A stretch of DNA of 64,000 nt from Alnus glutinosa (taxonomy: Eukaryota; Streptophyta; Magnoliopsida; Fagales; Betulaceae), in the NCBI RefSeq assembly GCF_958979055.1, contig NC_084886.1, positions 4,297,001-4,361,000 on the forward strand, written 5' to 3'. The notes under the pieces are model-generated. The model was not told the DNA's origin. It searched no databases and was given only the letters and a program-made list of their open reading frames with translations. Of the stretch, positions 34,945 to 45,912 are shown piece by piece. Made by a program: the position numbers and the translations under genes. Each line of letters begins with the position of its first letter. Position 1 is the first letter of the stretch.

Positions 34945-36297
34945 TATATACTTCGTATGAAGTAAGTTTCAAAAGCTAGTTTTCAAAGAACAGTTATGAA
35001 TAAGAAAAAGGTATGAAGTTTTTCAATAACGAAAGTTAACCCGAGGCAAGCCCATTTTGAATGAGAATCACACGTTCGAAGCCCAAGGTTGAGCAGAGAT
35101 AGTGCGCTAGCTAGCTCGACACAAACCTGCATGCAAGGGAAAGGATCGGAGTACGCAGTTCAGTAGCATGATAGTTTTCAGTATTCTAATTAGATATGAA
35201 TTGTGATTGGTTTTTATGCATTATCTACCCCACACAAATGATTTGAAAGGATTAATGCATGTGTACATGTGTTGGCTAAATCATGCTTTCCAAAAATATG
35301 ATTTTTACAGTTACCAAAGATAACGAAAATTTAAAAAGGACACAGTACACACATAACATGTTGATTGTATTTACTTATATACGGGTAGGTTCACATTTCC
35401 ACCTATAAAATTTTTGAATTTTACAATTACAGAGTGCCCGACAGCAACTAAAGACTTCTACCTATAGAGTTTAATTTGTGGCGGACTTAGTACTTTGGTG
35501 ACCCAGACAAAGTTTTGACTAAGGATTGATCGATCTGAATTTAGTTAGCGATGATCACATCTCTTGGTTGTATAAAAAATGTGAACAATGTAAATACAAT
35601 AGTAGATTGTACATTCGAAACAGAGTTGTATGAGATATGCGAATAAATGTAATTATAGTTTCAGTTAAAAATCTAGTATCATTCTTACAGTTATAATTTA
35701 ATTAATTTTTTGCTATGATCATTTTAATGCCAACTTATTAGTAGTATCCTCTCATGGAATTTACATGTAAAAAAAAAAGAAGAAGAAGAAAAGAAAAAGA
35801 AAAAATGAAGGTAAAAAGGTTTGGGCGGCGTTATACCCATAAATGATAAATAATCGAGAAATGATTGTTGTATAACCATAGATGCAACTCTTTGCTAACT
35901 TTGCCTACGTAGCAGTTTATTTATTATTATTTTTTTCGAAGAAAATTTTTGGGGGAAAATGGTAGGTCATTTTCTTGAAAGAAAAAAAAATAAAAATAAA
36001 CTGTCACATAGGTAAAATTGGACAAGAATATATTATATCTATGGTGGTACAACAATTGATCATTTCTATAATCCTAGCTTAGGTGTCATTGACAGGTTAG
36101 AAACATAGATAGGTTTGTGCAAATTCTAGTATTCTCTTGGCACCTTCGCATCAAATGGATTAGCAATTACTAGGTATAATCGATTTCAACGTCCAATGGC
36201 TCATAATTAAAGGAGCCGGCCGGCCGCTTGTACAGTTCTGGCTCACAACACACTAAATGGCCAACTGGCCTAGGTACGTACCGGCCTCATCAATCCA
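34945..36297. other. Intergenic and upstream region of the AGP-like gene
   Basis: No coding sequence seen. A purine tract (A/G-rich, 35767-35812) and T/A-rich tracts are present. The 300 bp before 36298 presumably contain the promoter of the next gene; GGCCGGCCGGC-like sequence at about 36214-36227 is a local GC spot. Confidence 0.35.
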
Positions 36298-36305
36298 TAT
36301 ATAAG
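36298..36305 (+). promoter_or_regulatory. TATA box of the AGP-like gene
   Basis: TATATAAG lies 85 bp upstream of the chosen ATG at 36383. A start about 30 bp downstream gives a leader of about 50 nt, which would still include an in-frame ATG at 36356. Confidence 0.65.
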
Positions 36306-36382
36306 GGTATAGGACTACTGAAGCTAGAAACCACAGCAAACCAGCATCGGTTTACGTGCATCATCAAAGAGGTAATATAGAT

Positions 36383-36655
36383 ATGGCTTCTCAAACCAAA
36401 GTAGCTTTTTTTGCTGCTTGTTTTGCTGTTTTCGTTATGGTCGTTGCAAGCTCATCAGGACCATTCAAGCTTAGATTCCTACCTCAACATGATGCCGTGT
36501 CCCAGACGTTTGCCATGGACATGACTCCTGGCATGTATATGGGCACTCCTGCTCCTGCCCCAAGTGGCTCTCCAAGCAGCCTCACACATTCATCCATTGT
36601 GACTGGGCTCCTTGCTTTCACTGTTACATTTCTTGTTGTCAGGAAGGGGGTCTGA
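36383..36655 (+). CDS. Small arabinogalactan-type peptide with probable GPI anchor (90 aa)
   Basis: The protein has a signal peptide (residues 1-22, VAFFAACFAVFVMVVA), a short mature part with the arabinogalactan glycomodule TPAPAPSGSP (residues 55-64), and a hydrophobic C-terminal segment (73-86) after small residues. That is the layout of AG peptides, which are hydroxylated and O-glycosylated on Pro and often GPI-anchored at the plasma membrane. The mature part is unusual for the group because it also has a basic-hydrophobic patch (FKLRFLPQHD) and a Met-rich stretch (MDMTPGMYMG). I chose the ATG at 36383 because the signal peptide begins there; the in-frame ATG at 36356 would add nine polar residues in front. 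It is a single exon with TATA box and AATAAA. Other short secreted proteins are possible. Confidence 0.75.
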   Translation: MASQTKVAFFAACFAVFVMVVASSSGPFKLRFLPQHDAVSQTFAMDMTPGMYMGTPAPAPSGSPSSLTHSSIVTGLLAFTVTFLVVRKGV

Positions 36656-36751
36656 GCGATAGTCTTGCAGTTTGTGTTGGCTGCCTTTATGTTGTTTCTG
36701 CTTTGAATTTGTTTTCTGCTTATCTTCTCAGTTCTCCTCCCTCATCTTTAT

Positions 36752-36757
36752 AATAAA
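36752..36757 (+). promoter_or_regulatory. Polyadenylation signal AATAAA
   Basis: The canonical hexamer lies 97 bp after the AGP-like stop codon, the usual distance for a plant 3' untranslated region. From there to 37367 I see no further gene, only AT-rich sequence with a (TA)n tract near 36872; the minus-strand hydrolase gene ends at 37368. Confidence 0.6.
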
Positions 36758-37367
36758 ATTTGGTGGGATCGATCAACAGATAGGAGAGTGTATGCTTTTC
36801 TGCTGTTGATAAATAATGTACTATTTTATCTATGCTAACTTTTGAATAAGGCCTCTTTTTCTATTTCCTTTATATATATATATCTTGTTGGCTCTTTTTA
36901 ATAAGGACTCTCACGATTATCAAAAAATGGGACTTTGATTTATGGGGATATAGACCCAAAAGCCACAATGGAACGTACAGTACTGCCGGTTAATGACTAC
37001 TTTTCACTCATCAAGCAAGGTGGATCGTCTGGGAATTGAATTGACAACCTCCCGCAACTAGCTAGCAGTAGTACTTAATTTATTTGAACATAATTGGGAT
37101 GATACAGTATATAAATTAACTGGAACCGACAAACCCAATGTCTAAAATATAATATATACTAGTTTTTTTGTTCGATCTTTTGCAGTTGTTTATGTTAAAA
37201 CCCAATAAAATCATTTCATTGAATCCACTTTCCCAAAGAATATATTCCCGTCACCAAGGCAAGAAGAAACTGAAAGATTGCATGATCATCTGTAATATAT
37301 ATACCACCTTAATTTGATGATCAATTTGCGGAAGATTCTGAAAAATACAAGACGTCCCCTGTGGCTG

Positions 37368-40300
37368 TCAGCAACGAGAATGCAACTTTCGTGTTAAATC
37401 CGAAAGGTATGAATGTGCAAATGTTGCATGTATGGCTGCCCCGATGGGAAGCACATCCTCGTCGACGATATAGTAAGGGCTATGTGGAGGATATACAGCT
37501 CCAATCTTTTCGTTTCTTGTGCCTAAAAATAGGAAGGATCCAGGTACCTTGTCCAAGTAGAAAGCGAAATCTTCACTCCCCGTGAAGCAAGGAGCTAATT
37601 TTATGTTCTCTTCTCCCACTATCTCACTTGAGACACGGCGTACATGTTCATAAATTTTATCGTCATTTACGGTCGGGGGAATTGTGGGATGTTCCTTTCC
37701 TAAAAAATCAATCTCAGCAGAGCAACGATGTACTGCCGCCTGTCCTTTTATAACCTGTCACAAAGAAATTAAACTATATTTAAATCATTCCCAAAAATAT
37801 GCTATTTCATACTTGGTGCCCATGAATCTAGCTGTGTGTTTTCCTTGTAGCAAGTGAGAGACTGAGAGGACGCCCGAACCCCACATGTTTGAACAAATGT
37901 TCGAACAGCTTGAACTTCGCATCCAATTGTTTGAACAGCCTAAGCTTCCTGCCCGAGTAAATGGGGCTTGAGTGCCCTCTCAAAGTGCATATAATCGTAC
38001 ACAATCGGGATCCTATTATTTGATATTGGGGAAAACAATAAATCATGTTAACGTGTCTATGGCCTATGTAATTGCCATATAACCAGGTGAAAAGATTACC
38101 TCTTCTATTCTTTCCCTGAGATCAAAAAAGCTTTTCTTGCTGAAAGCCCTGAAAGTCCCAGCTATTGTAGCCGAGTCCGGGATGACGTTAAATGCCGTCC
38201 CTCCTTGGATCATGGCAACAGAAACCACCTGCGCGCGGCACCATTGAACATTTGTTTGAGGTAAAATCTATATGACAATTGAACTCCAAATTCTTGGTGA
38301 AAGTTGTAAACCAAATGGCTGAAGATACTGGAAATAAATTAATACCTGAGAATCTAAAGGGTCAACCTCCCTCGAAACAATATTTTGCAAGCTAATTACT
38401 GATGTTGATACAGCCAAAATTGGATCAATAGAGTGTTGTGGAATTGCTGCGTGACCACCTTTCCCGTTGATCTTCGCTTTGAAGCTGCCACACCCAGCCA
38501 GAAATTCTCCAGGACGAGATGCAACAACACCGATTGGATACCGAGGCACTATGTGCAACCCAAAAATGGCCTCTACATTTTCAAGCACTCCTTCTTTGAT
38601 CATGTCTCTTGCACCTTCCCCGCGCTCCTCGGCAGGTTGAAATATAAGAATAACAGTACCCTAAATTTAAAGGTGATCATGTAGAGAGTATGAGGGGAAC
38701 AGATCGATGAAATACTTAATATACTAAATTAAAATCAATGAATTACACCATATTTTCCACGCAATAACCTGTAATTTGTCTCGCAGTTCTTGCAGTATCT
38801 TTGCAGCGCCAAGAAGCATGGCAACATGTGCATCATGGCCACAGGCGTGCATTTTGCCCTCTACTTTGCTCTTGTGTTCCCACTCTACCGCTTCCTACAA
38901 GCAGTAGGCAGTGAATAAACAGATAGCACTAAACGTCTTGAAACCAGAACAATTCAAATCTTATAAATTCAATTGACTGTCACCTTTGTGGAAGTACGTA
39001 CGAAAAGAAAAATCTAAAAAGATTTTTGAGAGTTGATTTGATGTCTCAAACTTACATAATCTCAATCTTTTGTCGTTTATCTTACTAAGTACTATTACAG
39101 AAAGTCGATCTTAGGCTCAAGAATTATCACAATTTCTGTTTCTATCTTTTAATTTCTAGCTAGCCATTGCTATTCTTTGATATTCAATCTTACAAAGGGC
39201 TTGCAGAATAAATGTGATCTTTTTTTTTTTTTTTTGTAAGTTAATAATGTGATCTTTACTAGCTTGAACATGCGAGTATGCGACTACTACCGATTAATTG
39301 TGTGTTTATATAACTTCTGTTGCATCTGAATATTTTTTAACAAAATAAAAAACACATTCTAAAAAGTTTTATCAAACGATCATATTTCTTTTATTTAATG
39401 AATTATTTTTATCGGTGACAGGCTACTATTTAACATTGGAGCTCCATGAAAGCTCCGTCGTCACCTTCTGGTAAATCTCTCTTAATTTTCTTTGTCCTCA
39501 TATGTTTCTTTTGCTTCTGCATCTCTGAATCAAGTGTCTTAGACTTTTAGTCAGAACTGCTTGCTTAGAATTGTTTTCATGGCATTCAAATATGTATATC
39601 ATAGTCTATTTGGCTGAACTGCAGGTATATAAATACCCTTGGTAATAAGAGAGTTGAACTCTTCGATATGGGAGCAGAAGTCAGTGAACCTACGGTTGAT
39701 GACAATGTCCCATCATGTGAGACCTCTCTCGCCGATTCACAGATTAGTTCCAACTTGTTTGATATTACTACTTGGGGCAAAAGACCTGCTAATGTGTTCC
39801 CTTGATGAATGTGTTCTCTGTTAGTACCTATGGAAATACATGCAATTTGATAGCAGTTTTGTCCTAGTCATGTGCATGGACATCGTATTAAAACCTGACA
39901 TAGGAGCTGAAATCTGTCACTAAATCCTCAGTATAACCCACATAGCCTAGATCTATAAATGTTATTTTGGCTGTTGGTTTAGGAAATGAAATTCTATGGT
40001 ATTACTAGGTGATAATATTGCTCTCTCACTTCTGGATACAGTAATCTAGCGGCTTTAAAATTCATAAATATCATTAGTTATCTAATGATTCATTAATTCT
40101 TAGACTCTAATCTGCTCATTTCTTTGTCAAAATTATTGCAGTTTCTAACAAAAAAAAACTTCAAACAAACAATTCCCCCAGTGAAGGTTTAATTAAGATG
40201 GGGAGGAAATCACATGCCTGCCTTTAAATTGTTTTGGTTTTCATCTTGATGCAACTGCTAGCTAATTGTATTCTTTTTAACCCAAAAATGCAGGTAATAT

Positions 40301-42728
40301 GTTTGTACATTACATGACATTTTAATATTGTGTTCCTTGCTGAGTATCAAAAGGAAATCATTCGATACTTATACTATCATCATGTGCATTTTCTTGGAAG
40401 CTTTAATTTACATATTAATTATGCAAATAAGATTAGATTTTTTTCCTGAATTACTTGTTTCCTTTCCTTTTTCTTTTTCTTTTTCTTTTTTTTTTTCGTT
40501 TTTTTTGTGTGTGTGATTAAACTGTCGTGTTTAACAAGTATGCTTTAAATTTTGCATATTGTAGAATGAAGATGGTGGCTGGGGATTACACATAGAGGGC
40601 CACAACATCATGTTTTCCACAGCTCTCAGCTACATTATACTTCAATTCCTCTCTCAGCTACATTAAATTATACTACTTCATTATACTTCCTAAAAATGCA
40701 TAACGGTAGCAGTTTTGATCATTTTACATGTTGTTTGTAACATGTGACTAAAGGGTGCATTTAATCTTTGGTGAACTCTTTTGGGATTTTATCTTAATTT
40801 TTTTTTTATATGTATTTAATGCCGCTTACTGTTGAAACCGGCGTTATGATTCTCAAAAAATGACATAAATTAACACCGTTTGTATCATAAGCGACATTAA
40901 ATTAATTTAAGACCGCCACTTTAATGCCGTTTGAGAAGCGGCATTAATAAAATGGCACTAAGTGTTTGGTGCCGTTTATATAACCTAAAAGGGCACTAAA
41001 ACAAGACACTAAATGTAATTTTTTTTTTTTTTTTTGGTAGTGATAATGCCTATTTATAGGTGTACTTATATAATGATAAGATTCTGCTATTATGACATAA
41101 CCAGATTTTGATATTATCTAAAATTCTAGCACTTACGTGTTCAGTTATGTCTTTCCTGCTGAAATTTTCTCTTCAACCGAATGAGGATTACTTAGCGAAA
41201 CTATGCTAGCTATAGTAAGGAAAGAAATGTTTGGTTTTATTTTTATCATTAAATATGTAAGATGGCATGATCACAAAGTTAAAAATAAATTTACAATAAG
41301 AGATAGCCCTACAAGGCCATTTTCAACGGGTAAAGTTAAAGTAGCTACTCAAAAACTACAAATATTTATTTTAGCTACTCCAACAGTTAAAAACACTCTA
41401 ACAATACTCTTTATTCTACTCTTCATTTCCTTAAAATATTATTTTCTAATCTTTTTTTATTGTTTTATTTTCTTTCTCTCTCTTCCGTCCTCATCCCTAA
41501 CAACTGGCCAACTCCATCAAACCCACAACCAAACCAGTAAAACCATCATTGCCCACCCACACCCAAGACTCATAACCGGTCATCTCCCCTATGCCATGAG
41601 CCACCGGCAGCGCCCTTCTCCCGCCCAGCCGCTGCCCGCACCAGTTGAATCGGAGTCGTACAACATCATACCCATCCACAACCTGCTGGCGGACCACCCG
41701 TCCTTGCGGTTTCCTGAGGTCTGCGCAGTGACGAGCGCCCTTCGAGTAGTGGGGGACTTGAGAAAGTCGCCATACGGGCAATGGGCGCCCCACATAGACC
41801 TCCTGGACTGGCTGGCCCTCTTCTTCGGCTTCCAAAACGACAACGTGCGGAACCAGCGGGAGCACCTGGTGCTCCACCTGGCCAACGCCCAGATGCGCCT
41901 CTCGCCTCCCCCTGACAACATCGATGTCCTCGACGCCGCCGTTTTGTGCCGCTTCCGCAAGAAGCTCCTACTTCAGCAAGAAGTTTAACATCTGGATCTC
42001 CAATTGTCGAGAGATGGGGATGACAGAGAGAGATTGATGGAGAGGGACAGAGGGACGAAGAGGGACTGGGGGAGAGAGAAAATATTAATAAAAAATTTTG
42101 ACTTGTGTGAACAATTAATAGGCAACTCGATCTGCTTATTCACTGTTTAATGTTAGATGAAAAAGTTTACCTTGACTATTTTGCTGGAGAGAAAAAAATA
42201 GCTAAAAAAGGTTAAATTTAACCATTTCAACTAAAGTAACAACCATGCTGAAAATGGCCTAACATCTTATCTGAATGAGTACCGAAGAGACATGCTACAG
42301 TAGAGCAAAACGATTGTGAGGCGGATAATTGTCACTTTCAACTAACGGATAAAACTAAGGAAAATGATAAATGTACATCACATGTACAACAAGTGTACAA
42401 CACCCCTCTCACATGGGGTGGACCCCACACACTATAGGGCCTACCCCATGTGAGAGGGGTGTTGTACACTTATTGTACATGTGATGTACGAGAATCACCT
42501 CTCTAAAACTAAGTAGTTGTCTCTTCCACCTCAAAAACTCTTCAGAACTGTTCATGATTTGAACATTCACATGCTCTCGGTCTGATCATTGAGACATGCA
42601 TAGAAACTAGTACAGTTATGTCTTATTCTGTGTCAAATAAAATGAATGAAATAATAATAACAATAGTTTTTTTGAACGTTATGTCTTATATATTTTGCAC
42701 GTTAAAATCTAGCTTTATCAGCAAACAA

Positions 42729-42772
<44 letters not shown>

Positions 42773-43491
42773 GGGGATCCAAAGTATATGTTATTAGAGA
42801 TACAATCTTTTGTCGCTTCGAGACATAATTTTTTATCATTTTATTTATGTGGCAAGGTAGTCATCTATCTAGTTTTAAGATTATTTTTTTTTTTAGAAAA
42901 AAAAAAAAAATAGTTAAAGTTTTTATGTGAATAAAATGGTCAGAAATTGTATATTAGGTTATTCATCCAAAAATAAATAAAAAAATTATATTTTGAGTGA
43001 CAATCTATTATATCTCATGTTATTATAGGTCTATTTGGTTAATTATTTAGACTCTTTAATTTTTGCAAAATCTTATATAGAAAACAAAACGGTAATCTAA
43101 ATGAAGTGACCTGAATTGGCAAAGCGTCCATGTCCGCTCTAATAGCAACAAAGGGTGGGGAACCAGACCCAATGGTGGCTACGACCCCGGTCCGTGCCAC
43201 GGGCCACCGATACGTGACACTCAGTTGATCAAGCTCACGCCTAATGAGCGCACTGGTCTTGAATTCTTCGTATGCAAGCTCTGGGTGCTCGTGAATTTCT
43301 CTCCTAACCTTCTTCATCCAATCTACTGTGTTGGGATCATTAGCCAACCCAATAATCCGGTCTCTCGCTGAAGAATTCTGATGGGTTGTGTGAGAGCTGA
43401 CGCAATTCTCATGGCCGGCAGTTTGAGAGTTCAAAGAAAAGCTATGGGGTATGGCCATGGAGATTAGGAATATGAGTGGCAGAAAGTCCAT
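37368..43491 (-). CDS. IAA-amino-acid hydrolase, ILR1/IAR3 family (5 exons, 445 aa)
   Basis: M20 metallopeptidases of this family release free auxin (or jasmonate) from amino-acid conjugates, mostly in the ER. Exons (minus): 43491-43111, 38894-38769, 38660-38346, 38228-38100, 37754-37368; all joins are GT-AG and in frame. Residues 1-19 form a signal peptide. The metal-binding set is complete: Cys145 and His147 in MHACGHDAH, Glu181 in [11 protein letters not shown], His205 in GLHIVP and His408 in HSPYY. Family motifs [18 protein letters not shown] and VIPDS are present. Length matches the family. Resemblance is closer to IAR3/ILL (PAEE, GKGGHAA, DPLDSQ) than to ILR1. The C-terminus ends LHSRC, without the KDEL/HDEL retention signal many relatives have, so the location may differ. 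Intron 1 is 4.2 kb because of several transposon insertions. Confidence 0.92.
39620..39730 (+). pseudogene. Probable fragment of a novel plant SNARE (NPSN13-like) gene
   Basis: Within intron 1 of the hydrolase gene, the plus strand translates to [19 protein letters not shown] followed by a TVDDNV stretch, closely like a segment of plant NPSN SNAREs. It begins right after CTGCAG, an acceptor-like junction, so the piece seems to be genomic, with intron sequence upstream, rather than a cDNA copy. Homology fades after about 39730. It is far too short to be functional. I assign the family from memory of its sequence; a database search would settle it. Confidence 0.5.
40800..41042. mobile_element. 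CACTA (En/Spm) right terminus with subterminal repeats
   Basis: The sequence ends GGTAGTG at 41042 after a T run; inverted, this is CACTACCAAAAA, a typical CACTA end. The 200 bp before it contain repeated motifs in both orientations: AATGCCG(C/T)TT, GCGGCATTAA, GGTGCCGTTTAT. Such subterminal repeats are the transposase-binding arrays of CACTA elements. I found no matching left end inside the intron, so the element is truncated or the left end has diverged. Confidence 0.65.
41315..42259. mobile_element. Non-autonomous DNA transposon carrying a host-gene fragment
   Basis: Short terminal inverted repeats GGCCATTTTCAACGGG (41315) and its counterpart GGCCATTTTCAGCATGG (complement, ending 42259) bound a 945-bp segment. 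CAA (41312-41314) and TAA (42260-42262) flank the ends, so a 3-bp target duplication with one change is possible but unproven. The centre (41596-42016) is GC-rich, unlike the AT-rich arms, and is a callose synthase fragment. The superfamily is unresolved. It lies in the first intron of the hydrolase gene, on the opposite strand. Confidence 0.7.
41596..42016 (+). pseudogene. Captured callose synthase 5' exon fragment (CalS11/12, GSL1/GSL5 clade)
   Basis: Callose synthases are large plasma-membrane 1,3-beta-glucan synthases of nearly 1,800-1,950 residues. Here 130 codons from an ATG match only their extreme N-terminus: [20 protein letters not shown], then [20 protein letters not shown] and [20 protein letters not shown]. 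After FRKKLL a small deletion shifts the frame and gives a stop at 41986-41988; in the shifted frame the family sequence continues as SKKFNIWIS. The copy is well preserved except for this break and a few replacements. All catalytic and membrane parts are missing. It is best seen as gene-fragment capture by the surrounding transposon. Confidence 0.88.
42373..42489. repeat. Near-perfect 46-bp inverted repeat (tiny MITE)
   Basis: Left arm 42373-42418 (starting GTACATCACATGTAC, ending TCACATGGGG) and right arm 42444-42489 pair at 45 of 46 positions, around a 25-bp centre. If transcribed, for example as part of the hydrolase intron, it would form a long hairpin. Confidence 0.9.
42730..42772. repeat. 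(TAA)n microsatellite
   Basis: About 14 uninterrupted copies of a TAA/ATA trinucleotide within intron 1 of the hydrolase gene. Likely polymorphic in length. Confidence 0.9.
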
Positions 43492-43540
43492 GTTGGCTTA
43501 GTTGTGGTCCTTCGATACAGGATAAAACAGACGGTAGTTA

Positions 43541-43548
43541 CTTATATA
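43541..43548 (-). promoter_or_regulatory. TATA box of the IAA-amino-acid hydrolase gene
   Basis: The minus strand reads TATATAAG about 50 bp upstream of the ATG at 43491, giving a short leader of roughly 20 nt. Confidence 0.6.
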
Positions 43549-44216
43549 CTAGTAGTCCCTTAAAATATCGCCGAAAACACGGTAAAACACTATTTATTTT
43601 AAGGCTAAATTTGGATGTTTAGCCTATTTGGGGTGGAGAAAAAAATAAATAAATAAATTTAGTCCTTGCGGTGGCACCGCCCTCGTGGCGAAAGGGCCAA
43701 ACATCTCAATTTTTTTAAGTTTTAAATCATTATTTAATCGCATTAAATTTTAATATTAAATTAACTCTACTGTGGAGAGAATATTTGCCCAATCATTCTC
43801 GCCCTTAAGATTCCACACAAAAGCAACGGGGATGAGAATTGAGAGGGAGTGATTGGGATCGTACCATAATTGAAAGGAGCACGTGCAGGAATAAGTTTTG
43901 TAATTTTAGCATTACCCTTTGGGAAACGGAAATGGTAGAGACACGCAACTGCGCAAGTGCCTGGGCCCAGCGTACGACTTCAAAAAGAATGGAAACTACG
44001 CGTCCACGACACGTTGCTGGTTCGAGTTGTCAATTGACAATTGTCATGGGCCAAACGATGATGGTGATGGAAATGTGACAGACATTTCAAATGCATTTAG
44101 CACCGCAATTTATAAGAAGCGTGATAAATTTTATTTTTAAATAGCTTATTTTGAAATAGTAGATCCAAAAATATGTGGACATCGGGTTGTTGGTTGACAA
44201 TGGATATTTGTATATG
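43549..44216. other. Intergenic, no recognised gene
   Basis: A GC-richer patch at 43920-44080 keeps an open plus-strand frame of 73 codons (containing KCLGPAYDFKKNGNYAS and RCWFELSIDNCHG), but I do not recognise it and see no start context, signal peptide or neighbouring exon. It may be a captured fragment. Confidence 0.35.
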
Positions 44217-44391
44217 AGTAATGCTGCATATCATCCCCTTGTCTTTTTTTTGTCTTCTTAAAATTGATGTAGCTCTTAAAATTACTATTGGATCAAAATC
44301 TAAAAGTGATATATCAAAAATTCAATGGTGATTTTAAGAGCTACATCAATTTTTGGAGGACAAAGAGATGATGTGTAGTATTACTCTTTGT
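44217..44391. repeat. MITE with long inverted repeats
   Basis: AAAATTGATGTAGCTCTTAA at about 44260 is the inverted copy of TTAAGAGCTACATCAATTTT at about 44334, and outer parts (GTAATGCTGCATATCATC and GATGATGTGTAGTATTAC) also pair. About 175 bp, non-coding. Confidence 0.8.
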
Positions 44392-44540
44392 ATATTTATC
44401 GTACATCTTCGTACATTTTTATTTTTTAAATAACAAGTTTCTTATTGGTTTGAGCAGTGGTAGACCCGCGTAGAGTCTTGGGGCTTCCCTCCCAAGGCTC
44501 AAGACTTTCTCAAGAAAAAGGAAATTAAAATTTTGAATAA

Positions 44541-44716
44541 TGATTCAATGCCACTTAAATATACAACTTTTCACCACCTTGCCTATGTGGCAAGGTGGTC
44601 CCCCACTACTTTTTGAGTTTTTTTATTTTTAAAAAATAAATTAAAGTGGGGGACCACCTTGCCACATAGACAAGGTAGTGAAAAGTTGTATATTTGAGTG
44701 GTAGTAAATCACTACT
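44541..44716. repeat. MITE, family copy 2
   Basis: Same family as 15241-15416: ATACAACTTTTCACCACCTT on the left, AAAAGTTGTATAT on the right, the same T-rich centre and the same length of about 176 bp. The arms here also pair over GTGGCAAGGTGGTCCCCCAC. Confidence 0.82.
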
Positions 44717-45912
44717 CTAAAATTTTATCCTTCAAAATTTTTTATTTTTAAAATTTGTCCCCTCAAATTTTTCTTTTTTCAATTTTATCGTCCAAGTTGG
44801 AAGGCGGACCCACCCCTGGTTCGAGAGAGGTGGAGGGTGGAGGACGGAGGGCGGAGGACGCAACGTGAAAAGCATGCAGTGTAGTGAATGATTGGAGCAT
44901 CGACAAATGAGAGGTCGGTTATAGGGGCATCCCAGGCATGCATATAACGTTGCATCAACCCTTTGTCCACTGGGCCCAATCAACCATGGGCCGTCACATC
45001 GCCAGCTCTCCGGTCTTTACTTCGTTTCTTTTTAACCTAACACTTAACAGGGTTTGTTTTCTCATTTTGTTTTGCTTTTCTCATCTTTTTCCTTTTTGGC
45101 ATTGTGGTTTGAGGCGCAAAAGGCACTGAAAAACTTAACCTAAAAATATTTTGTTTCTACTTACAAAAAATAAAAAAGATTGTTTCTAAGTTTTTTTTTT
45201 TTTTTTAAAAAAAATGTTTGTTATCTTTCACTGTTGATTTAGGGTAAATTATTGCTTCGTGAAGCATGTATTGTAGTCTAAATTTTCTAATATCTGGAAA
45301 AACTATAACTAGTCAGGAGCCTATATAACGATGGGCTTATAAAACAAATTCTCATAAATGACTATCGGTCCAAATCATTCAAGGAAATTGAAATACAACT
45401 GGATGGTTTAACTACAGACGGGCTCCTGGAAGCCAGCGGCTGCAAGCAACTAGCAAGGATTCGAGTGTATTCTCACCAAAGTATAACTCTCAACAACTGA
45501 TTTTCTACTCAACCAGCTCAGCCAACAACTTGCTCATGCCATGTGTTTTCCTAACAAACTTGGGAAATGAATCTCCACATTAATAACATACTACTTATGA
45601 GAATTCCTAAAATCTGAAGAAAAAGAGTGAGGGGGTGAAAGCTTATAAAGAGGGCAATATGGTATTTGTTCAGGTATGCTTAATCAACCCTATTATTACT
45701 CTGTCAAATTTCTCTCATACATCACTAAACTGGCTTGAGTGTTGGAATAGTATAGCTAGATCCACCCCCGATGAACCCTCTGACCTTTTTATTCTCTTGC
45801 AGATCTTCCTCATGGTGAGTGACGTGCGGTCACAATATACAAGAATTTTGTTAGCTATATATGATATTAATTGCATTGAAAAATTGCATTTATCAGCTTG
45901 GAGTTCATATTA
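44717..45912. other. Intergenic, no recognised gene
   Basis: AT-rich with a T run near 45190. A purine-rich patch at 44823-44865 (GGAGG/GGACGG repeats) is the only compositional feature. No open frame has recognisable content. Confidence 0.35.

Noticed and set aside
41497..41960. Minus-strand frames of about 125 codons
   Set aside because: They are antisense shadows of the callose synthase fragment, whose plus-strand translation matches the family.
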